Assembly (NCBI GenBank): GCA_022566535.1
Contig: JADFIR010000002.1
Span: 124,001 to 188,000 of the forward strand
Source: Planctomycetota bacterium
GTDB taxonomy: Bacteria > Planctomycetota > Phycisphaerae > Phycisphaerales > SM1A02
Length of the DNA stretch: 64,000 nt
Direction: 5' to 3'
Shown: positions 28,834-37,589 of the stretch, piece after piece
How the letters are laid out: every line of letters starts with the position of its first letter
How positions within the stretch are numbered: the first letter of the stretch is position 1
Notes under the pieces: generated by a model
Told to the model about the DNA's origin: nothing
Databases searched by the model: none
What the model saw: the letters and a program-made list of their open reading frames with translations, nothing else
Position numbers and translations under genes: made by a program

Positions 28834-30014
28834 TGAGCTATTGGCCCGCCATGGTGGGGTGCCTCGTTGCGGCGCTGGCTGCGACCGCGCCGTCGGCCAT
28901 CGCCTCCGACGGGCACTTACTGATAAGACGCGACCATCAGGTGCAATCGGTCCGGTTGGTGCGACTCAACGATCGGTCGCTCGTGCATGGAGATGCAGCT
29001 GGGGGCTTGAGGACCGTCGCTATCGAGCATTGTGTGGCTCTGCTGGATCCCGAAGCTGCCCCGGCGGCCCCGGGCGGAGGGCTCTTGCGGTTGGCCGACG
29101 GGCAGCGGTTTCCCGGTGAAGCGCTCTCCGGAGGCAGGCCCGCCGATGACGTGCTGGTGTGGATCCACCCCTTGCTGGGCAGGATGGAGGTTCCGCTGGA
29201 TCGGATCGAGTCGGTGATGTTCACCGAGAGTGCTGCCTTACCCGCAATGAAATCGGCGCGCGCTGCGGATGTCCTGCTGCTGGCCAACGGCGACGAGCTC
29301 GAGGGGTTCGTGACGGCGTTGGGTGATCCCATCACAATTGAGGTGTCAAATGGGGTGCCGACCGGTGACGGGCAAACCATCGAGATACCGCTGAGCCGCG
29401 CCGCCGCTGTACGAATGATCACGCCCCCGCGAAAGCCCACAGGATGGCGGCTGTGGCTCTCCGGCGGCACCGTGGTCGATGTCGCCCGCATCGTGCTCAG
29501 CGAGGATGGGTTCGTTCAACTCGTCGGCCTGCCCTTTCTTACGGAGCAGCAGCCGAAGCAGGTACCGCTGTCGGCGTTGGCTGCGGTGCTGTTCGATCCC
29601 GATGCGCTGAGCCCGTTTGCGGCACTTTCGCCGACACAGGTTGAGGGGCCGCCGACACGATACGTTGTGCCTCCGCCGAAAGCATTGGACGACTTCGCCC
29701 CGCTTGGGCTGTCGCGGGTGGAGTTCCGTGGGCCCGTCACGGTCCGCTATGACTTGGTATCGGGTCCGATGTATTTCTCGGCCGAAGCTCGCCTGTCACG
29801 CATGGCACGGGCGTGGGGCGATTGCGAACTCGTGATTCGAGATGATGAACAAGAGGTGTTTCGCGCCCGGCTCAATGCCGAGCACCCCACCGCATCGATC
29901 GGCATCGCCCTGCACGTCTCGCAGCTGACCATCGAAATCACCGAGGGATCAAACGGCCCCATCCAGGATCACGTTGTTCTACACCGCGCGATGCTGCTTT
30001 CGGCGCAGCCCTGA
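28833..30014 (+). CDS. Exported beta-rich protein, possible NPCBM-like domain
   Basis: A 393-residue exported protein, last of the MoxR operon; its ATG overlaps the previous TGA. A signal peptide (MVGCLVAALAATAPSAIA) precedes beta-rich repeats of the form LLLANGDELEGFVTAL and LWLSGGTVVDVARI. The last 110 residues (VRYDLVSGPMYFSAEARLSR ... IEITEGSNGPIQDHVVLHRA) resemble an NPCBM-type carbohydrate-binding module. The binding target is unknown. The upstream frame back to 28674 is a shadow of the cyclase-fold gene. Confidence 0.7.
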   Translation: MSYWPAMVGCLVAALAATAPSAIASDGHLLIRRDHQVQSVRLVRLNDRSLVHGDAAGGLRTVAIEHCVALLDPEAAPAAPGGGLLRLADGQRFPGEALSGGRPADDVLVWIHPLLGRMEVPLDRIESVMFTESAALPAMKSARAADVLLLANGDELEGFVTALGDPITIEVSNGVPTGDGQTIEIPLSRAAAVRMITPPRKPTGWRLWLSGGTVVDVARIVLSEDGFVQLVGLPFLTEQQPKQVPLSALAAVLFDPDALSPFAALSPTQVEGPPTRYVVPPPKALDDFAPLGLSRVEFRGPVTVRYDLVSGPMYFSAEARLSRMARAWGDCELVIRDDEQEVFRARLNAEHPTASIGIALHVSQLTIEITEGSNGPIQDHVVLHRAMLLSAQP

Positions 30015-30047
30015 GCGATGAGCCATACGAACCGAAGTGACTCGCCC

Positions 30048-31172
30048 TCAGCCCCCGGCTCTGCCGGGGGGTTCTTCATTTGACAGTTCAACCAAACGCC
30101 CAAGCGTGACTGCCGCCGCGCCGGAGTCGATCGCCCGGGCGGCAAGTTGCAAGCCTTGTTCAAGCGAAGCGGCCTTGTCGGCGACAAGCAACGTCGCGGC
30201 GGTATTGAGCAGCGCCATGTCGCGCGGTGGGCCGGTTTCCGTGCCTTCGATGACGCTGCGCATCATCGCCGTCGCATGTTCCAGGTCGACGGCCAGGACA
30301 GTTTCACGGTCAGCAGGTGATAGCCCCAGCGATCGGGGATCGACGGTTTGCTCAGCGAGCTGACCATCGGACACATGCACGAGCCGGGTCGGGGCTGAGA
30401 TCGATAGCTCATCCAGGCCGTCGTCGCTGTGGACGACGATCGCGCGGACGGCGCCGAGGGCGACCAGGGCCTGGGCGATCGGTTTCAGGAACCGTCGGTC
30501 GTAGACGCCCATGAGCTGCCGACGGGCGCCGGCGGGGTTGGTCAGCGGTCCCAGCAGATTGAAGATCGTGGGGAATCCCAGGGCCAGACGCACGGGCATG
30601 GCGTACTTCGCCGCGGGATGATGATGAATGGCGAAGCAGAAGCAGATGCCGACTTGTTCGAGGCATCGCGCCTGCGTGTCCCGATCGGCGTCAACGTTGA
30701 CGCCGAGCCGCGCGAGCACCTCGGCCGACCCTCGGCCCGTCCGTGATCGGTTGCCGTGCTTGGCCACGGTGGCCCCAGCGGCGGCGGCGATGATGGCTGC
30801 GGCGGTCGAAACGTTGAATGTCTTGGGGGCCCCGCCGGTACCCGCGGTGTCCACAATCTGAGACGGATCACAAGACGATCGCACCGCATCAACATGGCTG
30901 CGCATAACACCGGCGGCGCCAAGGATTTCATCGGCGGTCGGAACATGAGTGGCCAGCAGGGCCAGCAGTGCGCCGATCTCGCCGTCGTGCGCCTGACCCG
31001 ACATGATCGCCTCGAACGCGGTGACGGCTTCGTCGGCCGAAAGTGTCGCCCCGGACAGCAGCACCTTCAGTGCAGGCGTCAAATCGCCTGGCTTGGCCTG
31101 GCCCCGGAACTCCGGCGGCGCGGAGTGTGCCCCGTGTGGGTTGGGGGACAAGTTCGTTCGTTTGGCGGTCAT
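30048..31172 (-). CDS. trpD: Anthranilate phosphoribosyltransferase
   Basis: A 374-residue TrpD, second step of tryptophan synthesis, joining anthranilate to PRPP. The glycine-rich PRPP loop DTAGTGGAPKTFNVSTAAA, KHGNRS and the magnesium-binding HSDDGLDEL region are all present, and LLGPLTNPAGA is typical. I start at ATG 31172; upstream codons of the open frame overlap the divergent lgt region and look non-coding. The N-terminus has about 25 extra residues compared with usual TrpD. No other trp gene is near, so tryptophan genes are scattered. Confidence 0.93.
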   Translation of the reverse strand: MTAKRTNLSPNPHGAHSAPPEFRGQAKPGDLTPALKVLLSGATLSADEAVTAFEAIMSGQAHDGEIGALLALLATHVPTADEILGAAGVMRSHVDAVRSSCDPSQIVDTAGTGGAPKTFNVSTAAAIIAAAAGATVAKHGNRSRTGRGSAEVLARLGVNVDADRDTQARCLEQVGICFCFAIHHHPAAKYAMPVRLALGFPTIFNLLGPLTNPAGARRQLMGVYDRRFLKPIAQALVALGAVRAIVVHSDDGLDELSISAPTRLVHVSDGQLAEQTVDPRSLGLSPADRETVLAVDLEHATAMMRSVIEGTETGPPRDMALLNTAATLLVADKAASLEQGLQLAARAIDSGAAAVTLGRLVELSNEEPPGRAGG

Positions 31173-31290
31173 ATTCTCAACGGTTTCCTGAGTCCGGCCG
31201 CCGCGCTCGCCTGCACCTGGCGGCAGAACTGCCGCGACTGATCCTGATACGCTATCACAAGGGGCGTGCCCTCCATCGAGCGCTATCGTC

Positions 31291-32349
31291 ATGACGATCT
31301 TCCTCGCTGAAGCGTATCTGCACCGGCTTGATCCGTTTGCCATCGAGTTCCCGGCGTCGTGGCAGGCCCTTCCGTTCATTCCCGACGGGATCCGGTGGTA
31401 CGGGCTGGCGTACCTGGCCGGCTTTGGGATCGCGTGGCTGCTGATTCGCCGGCTTGCCGGTTCGGGGCGCAGCACAATTCCCGCCAACGCGGTGGGCGAC
31501 TTGATGATCTACGTCATCTTGGGAGTGCTGGTCGGCGGGCGCCTCGGGTATGTCTTGTTCTACGATCAACCACTGCTGTGGGACTTCAGCACACAGTTCC
31601 CATTTTGGGGCCTTTTGGCGATCAATCGCGGCGGCATGGCGAGCCATGGCGGGATTCTCGGCGTCATCATCGCGTGCTGGCTGTTCGGCCGGCGCCACCG
31701 CATCTCGTCTTTACATCTCGTCGATGTGGGCGCGTTCGCTGCTCTGCCAGGCTTGTTTCTTGGACGGCTGGCAAATTTCGTCAACGCCGAGCTGTGGGGC
31801 CGCGCGCTGCCCGGAAAGATGCAAGCGGACCCGCCGTGGTGGAGTGTGAAATATCCGGAGGAAATCCTTAATCCTGATTTTCCGCATCTCCAGGCGCTTG
31901 AGGGTTTGCGCCAGATCGTGCCCGGCGACGAGACGTTCTACCGCAATATCATCGAGGCTGCACGAGTCGGCAACGCCCAGGTGACCGAGACGCTCACGCC
32001 CCTGTTGACCGCGTACTACCCGTCGCAGATTCTTCAGGCTCTTACCGATGGGCCGGTTCTGATGGGATTTCTTGCGCTGCTTTGGTGGCGCCCACGCAAG
32101 CCGGGCGTCATCGGTGCTTGGTTCCTGATTGGCTATGGCGTGATGCGGATCGTGACGGAGCTGTTCCGCCAGCCGGATGAGGGCGTGCCGGTACTGGCCA
32201 CGGCGTTAGGGGATGTATCGCGGGGGCAGATGTTGAGTCTTCTGATGGTCGCCGTCGGGATCGTGGGGCTGATTGTCTGTGCTCGCCGTCAGGTTGACCC
32301 GATCGGTGGCCTGATGAAGTTGCGCACCGCGAACGATGGACGATCATGA
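31291..32349 (+). CDS. lgt: Prolipoprotein diacylglyceryl transferase
   Basis: A 352-residue polytopic inner-membrane enzyme that adds diacylglycerol to the lipobox cysteine of prolipoproteins. It has seven or so hydrophobic segments, the GGMASHGGILG motif with the functional histidine, and the Lgt signature GRLANFVNAELWGR. It is longer than E. coli Lgt because of a loop between about residues 185 and 235. It serves the lipoproteins at 36260 and 59366. Its last six bases overlap the holB stop, tail to tail. Confidence 0.93.
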   Translation: MTIFLAEAYLHRLDPFAIEFPASWQALPFIPDGIRWYGLAYLAGFGIAWLLIRRLAGSGRSTIPANAVGDLMIYVILGVLVGGRLGYVLFYDQPLLWDFSTQFPFWGLLAINRGGMASHGGILGVIIACWLFGRRHRISSLHLVDVGAFAALPGLFLGRLANFVNAELWGRALPGKMQADPPWWSVKYPEEILNPDFPHLQALEGLRQIVPGDETFYRNIIEAARVGNAQVTETLTPLLTAYYPSQILQALTDGPVLMGFLALLWWRPRKPGVIGAWFLIGYGVMRIVTELFRQPDEGVPVLATALGDVSRGQMLSLLMVAVGIVGLIVCARRQVDPIGGLMKLRTANDGRS

Positions 32350-33444
32350 GCGAACCGGTTCGGCCGACAGCGCAGCCCATTGGACGACGAGGTTCTCCAG
32401 CAGCAACTTGAGGTTCACGTTGGCGTCAAGCTGCCGCTCGGCTTCGCGCAGAAGGTCGATCACTTCCAACCAGATTGTCGGGTCCTCATCCTCGTTGATG
32501 CGGTTGGCAAGTTTCCGGCGGGCATGGGCGGCCAGGATCGCCAGGAGATGCCTGGCCCCATCCTTGTTCGCCGCGTCCTTGCTGGCGTTTTCGTGTTGCT
32601 TGACCCATGAGGTTGCGAACGTCTCGATGAGCTCGGCCATGATCTGCCCCATCTCGGTCGGAAACGAACTTTGCTGGAGTTCGTCGAGCATCGGTTCCAA
32701 TGCCATCTGCCAGCGGCAGAAGCCGTAGTCGGCCGCGAGCTGGGCCATTCCTGGCGATCCCTCGCAGAACCGCTCAATCCAGGCTCGTTCGTCTTCGTCG
32801 ACGCCGAGCGCCGCCCGTTGAAACCAAGCTGCCATCGCCTCTGTATCCAGCGGCGTGAACTGCACATGCTGGCAGCGGCTGCGGATCGTCAGAAGCAAGC
32901 GCTGCGGCCGGTTGGTGATCAGGAAGATATAGGTCCGATCAGGAGGTTCTTCGAGCGTCTTGAGTAGCGCGTTCTGGGCCTCGTTGCTCCCGTGTGCGAG
33001 CAACTCCGCTTCGTCGATGATGAACACCTTGCCGTGCCCCAGCACCGCCGTTTTGTACACGGCCGGCTCATGGAATCTACCGTCGCCTGTGCGCCCGCCG
33101 ATCATGTGCTCGCGGACCACGTCCAGCGGGATGTTCAGTAACTTGCGGTCACGAATATCCGGGTTCTCGGAATACAGCGCCAATTCTTTGTAGATCACGT
33201 GAAGGTCGGGGTGTGCCCGGGCCTTGATCAGGCGCGTGGTCTCGCTCTGCGGATCGGCTGCGAGCGCCCCGGAAGGATCCACCACCGCGTTGGGGTCGAG
33301 GAGTATCTTTGCAAACTCGATTGCGGTGGTAAATTTCCCAACCCCGCGCGGGCCGGCGAAGATCCACGCGTGCTGAAGCCGCCCGCAGCGCAGTGCTGCG
33401 GCGAGCGTCTCGATCGCTCGTGTCTGGCCGAGGATGCGCTGCAT
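32344..33444 (-). CDS. holB: DNA polymerase III delta' subunit (clamp loader)
   Basis: A 366-residue clamp-loader subunit. MQRILGQTRAIETLAAAL opens the AAA+ domain; AGPRGVGKFTTA is a P-loop in which the last threonine/serine is phenylalanine, and VFIIDEAELL the Walker B-like strand. ALLKTLEEPPDRTYIFLITN and SRCQHVQFTPL match HolB/RuvB-like clamp loaders. A short insertion (residues 65-115) is charged. I start at ATG 33444, since the longer frame adds arginine-rich codons. The modified P-loop suggests weak or no ATP hydrolysis, as for delta' in other bacteria. Confidence 0.85.
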   Translation of the reverse strand: MQRILGQTRAIETLAAALRCGRLQHAWIFAGPRGVGKFTTAIEFAKILLDPNAVVDPSGALAADPQSETTRLIKARAHPDLHVIYKELALYSENPDIRDRKLLNIPLDVVREHMIGGRTGDGRFHEPAVYKTAVLGHGKVFIIDEAELLAHGSNEAQNALLKTLEEPPDRTYIFLITNRPQRLLLTIRSRCQHVQFTPLDTEAMAAWFQRAALGVDEDERAWIERFCEGSPGMAQLAADYGFCRWQMALEPMLDELQQSSFPTEMGQIMAELIETFATSWVKQHENASKDAANKDGARHLLAILAAHARRKLANRINEDEDPTIWLEVIDLLREAERQLDANVNLKLLLENLVVQWAALSAEPVRS

Positions 33445-33580
33445 GGGTTGCTGCCCGGCGCTGCTGGGAAAAAATCTGAATCGGGTCCGCACGGCAAGGA
33501 TAGCGGGCCCGGGGGTCGGCCGGCAGGTTTGATCGAGTAGCGCTTGCACTACAGGGCATCTCGGCCGACGATGGCACAAC

Positions 33581-36136
33581 ATGGCACCGGACGCCGCCTC
33601 GCCCGTCCCGGGGGTTCCATCTATTGCTGGGCCTGGGGCGGCGCCGCGTCGCGAAAGAATAACACTGCTGGCCCTGTGTCTGGCTGCGGGCATCACCATC
33701 GGATGGTTCCAGCCGCAGCCGATGGTTTGGCCGTGGCTGATGATCGCAGTGCTTGCCTTGCTCGGCGCTGGATTGGTGTATCGCCGCAGCCGGCCCCCAT
33801 CCCAAGGAGCGACCCTTGGCCTGATCGCCGTCGCGACGGTCAGTTTCGGGACAGCTTGGCTGACTCTTCGCCACCACTACGTGCCCCAGGACGATCTCGC
33901 CGCATGGTTGGGCGACCAAGCGACGCTCGTGCAGGTCCGCGGGGAAGCGCTGGGACCGCCTGTGATTCGCGATCGCTCAGTCGGTTCGATGGCCCAATTC
34001 GATTATCGTCCTCCGGCGACGTACTTCCCGCTACGAGTCGATGCGACGGTGTCGCGCGACGGCCGGCCGGAGCCGGTTCGGGGCAAGGTGCTCGTGCGAG
34101 TGGAACAGGCAGTCGCTCCCTTCCACGCCGGTGACCGGGTCGAGGCCACCGGGTGGCTGCATCGTTTGGGTGCTCCAATGAACCCGGGCGAGTTTGACTA
34201 CCAACGGTACGCCAGATCGCTTGGCCAAGCCGGTGTGCTCAGCGTCGAGCAGCGCGATCTGCTCACGGTGATGCCTGCCGATCGAAACAGCGTACATGGT
34301 GACCTGCTCAAGTGGCGCGATGCATTTCGGCGACGGGCCGGCGGGTGGCTGCTGTCGGACCTCCCGGAAACCGACCGGACCAAGCGCGACGCATTACTGG
34401 CAGCGCTCCTCTTGGGCCGGCGGGGGCCCGAGCTCGACGGTGTGGGTGAATCATTTCGGCGGGTGGGGCTCGCGCACCTGCTGGCAATCTCCGGTTTACA
34501 TCTGGGTGTGTTGGCCGGCTTTGTGTTGTTGCTGGCCCGACTGGGCGGGCATTACCAACGCTGGCACGGATGGCTGCTGATTGCGGTGGTGTTGGCGTAC
34601 CTCGTCTTGGTGGAAGTCAGGATGCCGGTCCTACGGGCGGGGGTGATGACCATCGTCGCCAGCCTCGGGCTTGCCTTCGGCCGGCGGATTCGCGTCAGCG
34701 GGCTGGTCGCGCTTAGCGCGATCGTCCTGTTGTTGTGGCGCCCGGATCAACTGTTTACCGCTGGGTTTCAACTCAGCTACGGCGTGGTGCTGGGCTTGCT
34801 TCACCTGCAGCCCGTGGTGCGACAGCGGTTGTTTGGCGTGCCGGATCGGCTCGCGTCGTCATCCCGCAAGATGGTTGGCCAATGGCTGCGTACCGCGGTT
34901 GCCGTGGCTGTGACGGCCTGGCTCATTGCGACCCCGCTTCAGATGTATTACTTCGGCACGATCTCCCCACTCGCTGTTCCACTCACGGTGATTGCGGTCC
35001 CGATTGTCGCGGTCTTGCTGGCGGTGGGATACGTGAAGATGGTGCTGGCCGTGGTGTTGCCAAGCGCCGCCCTGCTTCTGGGTGTGCCGCTGATGATCTG
35101 TGCCAATGTCTTGATTGCGATTGTCGACGGCATCGACGCGGTACCGGGCTCATTTGTTCATGTCCCATACCCGTCGGCGATCTGGTCGCTGCTTGCTCTG
35201 GCTTGGGTGTGCGGGCTGATCATGCATCGCTTGCGGTGGCAGCGGCGGCTGCTTGGGCTCGCCGCGCTGGTGATGGTGCTCTGGCTCTGCTGGCCGATGC
35301 TGCCTTTGGGGCGGTCACCGGCGCTTCGGATTGACATGCTTGCAGTGGGCGATGGATCGTGTTACGTCCTGCGCAGCGGTGGCAGTACGGTCCTGTTTGA
35401 TGCAGGTTCGAGCGCCAACCTGAATGCCGGCCGGCGATCCATCGTCCCTGCCATGCGCCGCCTCGGCGTGCGGTCGGTTGAGGCCATCGTCATCAGTCAT
35501 CCGAACTTCGATCATTATTCGGCCGTGCTGGAGATCGTTGATGATTTCAACGTCGGCGAGGTTCTGGTGACGCCGCTGTTCCTCGAAGCCGCCGGGGCGG
35601 ATTGGTTGGGCCCGGTTGCGTTTCTGCTCGACGAAATGGCGGAGCGCTCTGTCTCGGTATCGGTCGTGGTCCAGGGCGATGCTCGGACGTTCGGTTCGTC
35701 GCGCTGGAAGTGGCTGCATCCGGTTAGGCAGGCACAGTACGCGCGTGTCAATGATGGCTCGATGGTGATCCGCATCGAGGCAGCCGGCCGGCACGTCCTG
35801 CTTTGCGGCGACATTCAACGTAACGCGATGGAGATCCTCTTGAATTGCGACGACGACGTTGACGCGTGCATCCTTGAGTTGCCGCATCATGGCAGTCACC
35901 ATGATCTGGCGGCAGAGTTCACCCAGCGGGTCGGCGCGGAGGTGGTCATGCAATCGACGGGTTGGACGCGTTGGGATCGCACCAAAGGGGCGTGGGAGCA
36001 ACCGCTCGGGGCCGGCCAGCGGCTGGTCACCGCCCGCGACGGCGCCTGCTGGATTGAGATCGGCCAGGATGGAGCTATTCAGACTGGGCGGTTTCGTGAA
36101 CCAGCGGAGCCGATGACGCTTGACGTCCTGCCGTGA
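33581..36136 (+). CDS. comEC: ComEC/Rec2-type DNA uptake channel
   Basis: An 851-residue protein with N-terminal TMs, an OB-like DUF4131 domain, a Competence domain with about eight TMs (FRRVGLAHLLAISGLHLGVL is characteristic) and a C-terminal metallo-beta-lactamase domain: VISHPNFDHYSAVLEIV as metal motif and LPHHGSHHD. ComEC transports single-stranded DNA across the inner membrane. Other competence genes are not in this window. It is divergent from holB with a 136-base intergenic region. Confidence 0.9.
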   Translation: MAPDAASPVPGVPSIAGPGAAPRRERITLLALCLAAGITIGWFQPQPMVWPWLMIAVLALLGAGLVYRRSRPPSQGATLGLIAVATVSFGTAWLTLRHHYVPQDDLAAWLGDQATLVQVRGEALGPPVIRDRSVGSMAQFDYRPPATYFPLRVDATVSRDGRPEPVRGKVLVRVEQAVAPFHAGDRVEATGWLHRLGAPMNPGEFDYQRYARSLGQAGVLSVEQRDLLTVMPADRNSVHGDLLKWRDAFRRRAGGWLLSDLPETDRTKRDALLAALLLGRRGPELDGVGESFRRVGLAHLLAISGLHLGVLAGFVLLLARLGGHYQRWHGWLLIAVVLAYLVLVEVRMPVLRAGVMTIVASLGLAFGRRIRVSGLVALSAIVLLLWRPDQLFTAGFQLSYGVVLGLLHLQPVVRQRLFGVPDRLASSSRKMVGQWLRTAVAVAVTAWLIATPLQMYYFGTISPLAVPLTVIAVPIVAVLLAVGYVKMVLAVVLPSAALLLGVPLMICANVLIAIVDGIDAVPGSFVHVPYPSAIWSLLALAWVCGLIMHRLRWQRRLLGLAALVMVLWLCWPMLPLGRSPALRIDMLAVGDGSCYVLRSGGSTVLFDAGSSANLNAGRRSIVPAMRRLGVRSVEAIVISHPNFDHYSAVLEIVDDFNVGEVLVTPLFLEAAGADWLGPVAFLLDEMAERSVSVSVVVQGDARTFGSSRWKWLHPVRQAQYARVNDGSMVIRIEAAGRHVLLCGDIQRNAMEILLNCDDDVDACILELPHHGSHHDLAAEFTQRVGAEVVMQSTGWTRWDRTKGAWEQPLGAGQRLVTARDGACWIEIGQDGAIQTGRFREPAEPMTLDVLP

Positions 36137-36259
36137 ATCGGGCGGTCTGATCCCCTACGATGATCCGACATCGTCTCAGCGCGCTCGGTGTTGACGGGTG
36201 GCGTGGGATGGATTTCGGCTTGCGGAGACAGATCGGAGTAATCATTGTCGACCAGCGTG

Positions 36260-37546
36260 ATGCAAACGAACCGCGCAAGGCTGTTGGGCGTGGGCCCTTG
36301 CGCCTTCATATGTGTGCTTGGAAGTGTCGTCAGCGCTTGCGCTGACGGTAATGAGCATTCCCAGGCCGAGGCGGCCCAGGCAACACAGCCGGAGCGTGCA
36401 ACGGCCTCGCAGTCGCTGCCGACCGTCAGACTGTCCCGAGCATTTCCCAGGCTCAGGTTCTTGCGGCCCGTGTTCCTCACCCATGCCGGCGATGGTTCGA
36501 ATCGACTGTTTGTGGTTGAGCAGGCCGGCAGGATTCGCGCCTTTGAGAATCGACCTGACGTCAAGGCCGCGAAGGTCTTCCTGGACATCAAGTCCAGGGT
36601 CCTCAGTCCACCACGGGGGCACAACGAGGAAGGGCTGCTGGCCCTGGCCTTCCATCCACAGTACCGAAAAAACGGACATCTCTATGTCTACTACTCAGCA
36701 TCGCGGCCGCGGCGCGGGGTGCTCTCGCGGTTCACCGTCAGCGCGGATGATCCCGATCAGGCCGACCCCGCCTCGGAGCGGGTGATCCTCGAAGTGGAGC
36801 AGCCGTGGGGCAACCACAACGGCGCAACCGTGCTGTTTGGGCCCGATGGGTACATATACCTCAGTCTCGGCGACGGCGGCCAGGCCAACGATCCCCTGGG
36901 AAGCGGTCAGGACCTCTCCACGCTGCTGGGCACGATCCTTCGCATTGATGTCGATCACCAAGAGAACGGCCGTCCCTACGCCATCCCCAAAGACAATCCG
37001 TTTGTCAACCGCCCAGGCGCTCGTGGCGAGATCTGGGCCTACGGGCTGCGCAACGTCTGGCGGATGAGCTTCGATCGGCAGACCGGGGACCTCTGGGCCG
37101 GCGATGTCGGGCAGAACGCTTGGGAAGAAATTGACCTGATCGTCAAGGGCGGCAACTACGGCTGGAATATCCGCGAGGGCGCGCACCCGTTCAGGAGCGG
37201 CGAATCGACTGGCCCACTGATTGATCCGGTGGTGGAGTATCCGCAGCGCAGCGGGCGCCGGGTCATCGGCCTATCGGTCACCGGCGGATACGTCTATCGC
37301 GGCGATCGGCTGGCGGGCTTGAAGGGCGCGTATATCTACGCCGACTACGTGACCGGCCGAATCTGGGCGTTGCGTTATGCCGACGGCCGGGTCGCCGCTC
37401 ACCGCGAGATCTTCACGCCGCGCCCGCCCGTCTTCATCAGTTCCTTTGGCGAAGGACCGAACGGCGAGCTGTACATCTGCGCCTTCGACAGCCCCGACGG
37501 GCGCGGCGGCGGGACTGGCCGAATCTACCGCTTGGTTGAGAACTGA
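36260..37546 (+). CDS. PQQ-type glucose/sorbosone dehydrogenase lipoprotein
   Basis: A 428-residue protein starting at ATG 36260, with in-frame TTG 36245 and GTG 36257 as alternatives. The N-terminus ends in VVSAC, a lipobox, so it is probably a lipoprotein. A six-bladed propeller of the GSDH family follows: GRIRAFEN, HNEEGLLALAFHPQY, YLSLGDGG, IWAYGLRNVWRMSFD, GDVGQNAWEEIDLI and GGNYGWNIREG. Such enzymes oxidise sugars with PQQ, or use the fold otherwise. No PQQ synthesis genes are in the window, so the cofactor is unproven. Confidence 0.88.
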   Translation: MQTNRARLLGVGPCAFICVLGSVVSACADGNEHSQAEAAQATQPERATASQSLPTVRLSRAFPRLRFLRPVFLTHAGDGSNRLFVVEQAGRIRAFENRPDVKAAKVFLDIKSRVLSPPRGHNEEGLLALAFHPQYRKNGHLYVYYSASRPRRGVLSRFTVSADDPDQADPASERVILEVEQPWGNHNGATVLFGPDGYIYLSLGDGGQANDPLGSGQDLSTLLGTILRIDVDHQENGRPYAIPKDNPFVNRPGARGEIWAYGLRNVWRMSFDRQTGDLWAGDVGQNAWEEIDLIVKGGNYGWNIREGAHPFRSGESTGPLIDPVVEYPQRSGRRVIGLSVTGGYVYRGDRLAGLKGAYIYADYVTGRIWALRYADGRVAAHREIFTPRPPVFISSFGEGPNGELYICAFDSPDGRGGGTGRIYRLVEN

Positions 37547-37589
37547 CCGCGTTGAGACGGTGAAAGCGGCTTGGCAGACGAGAGGCGCA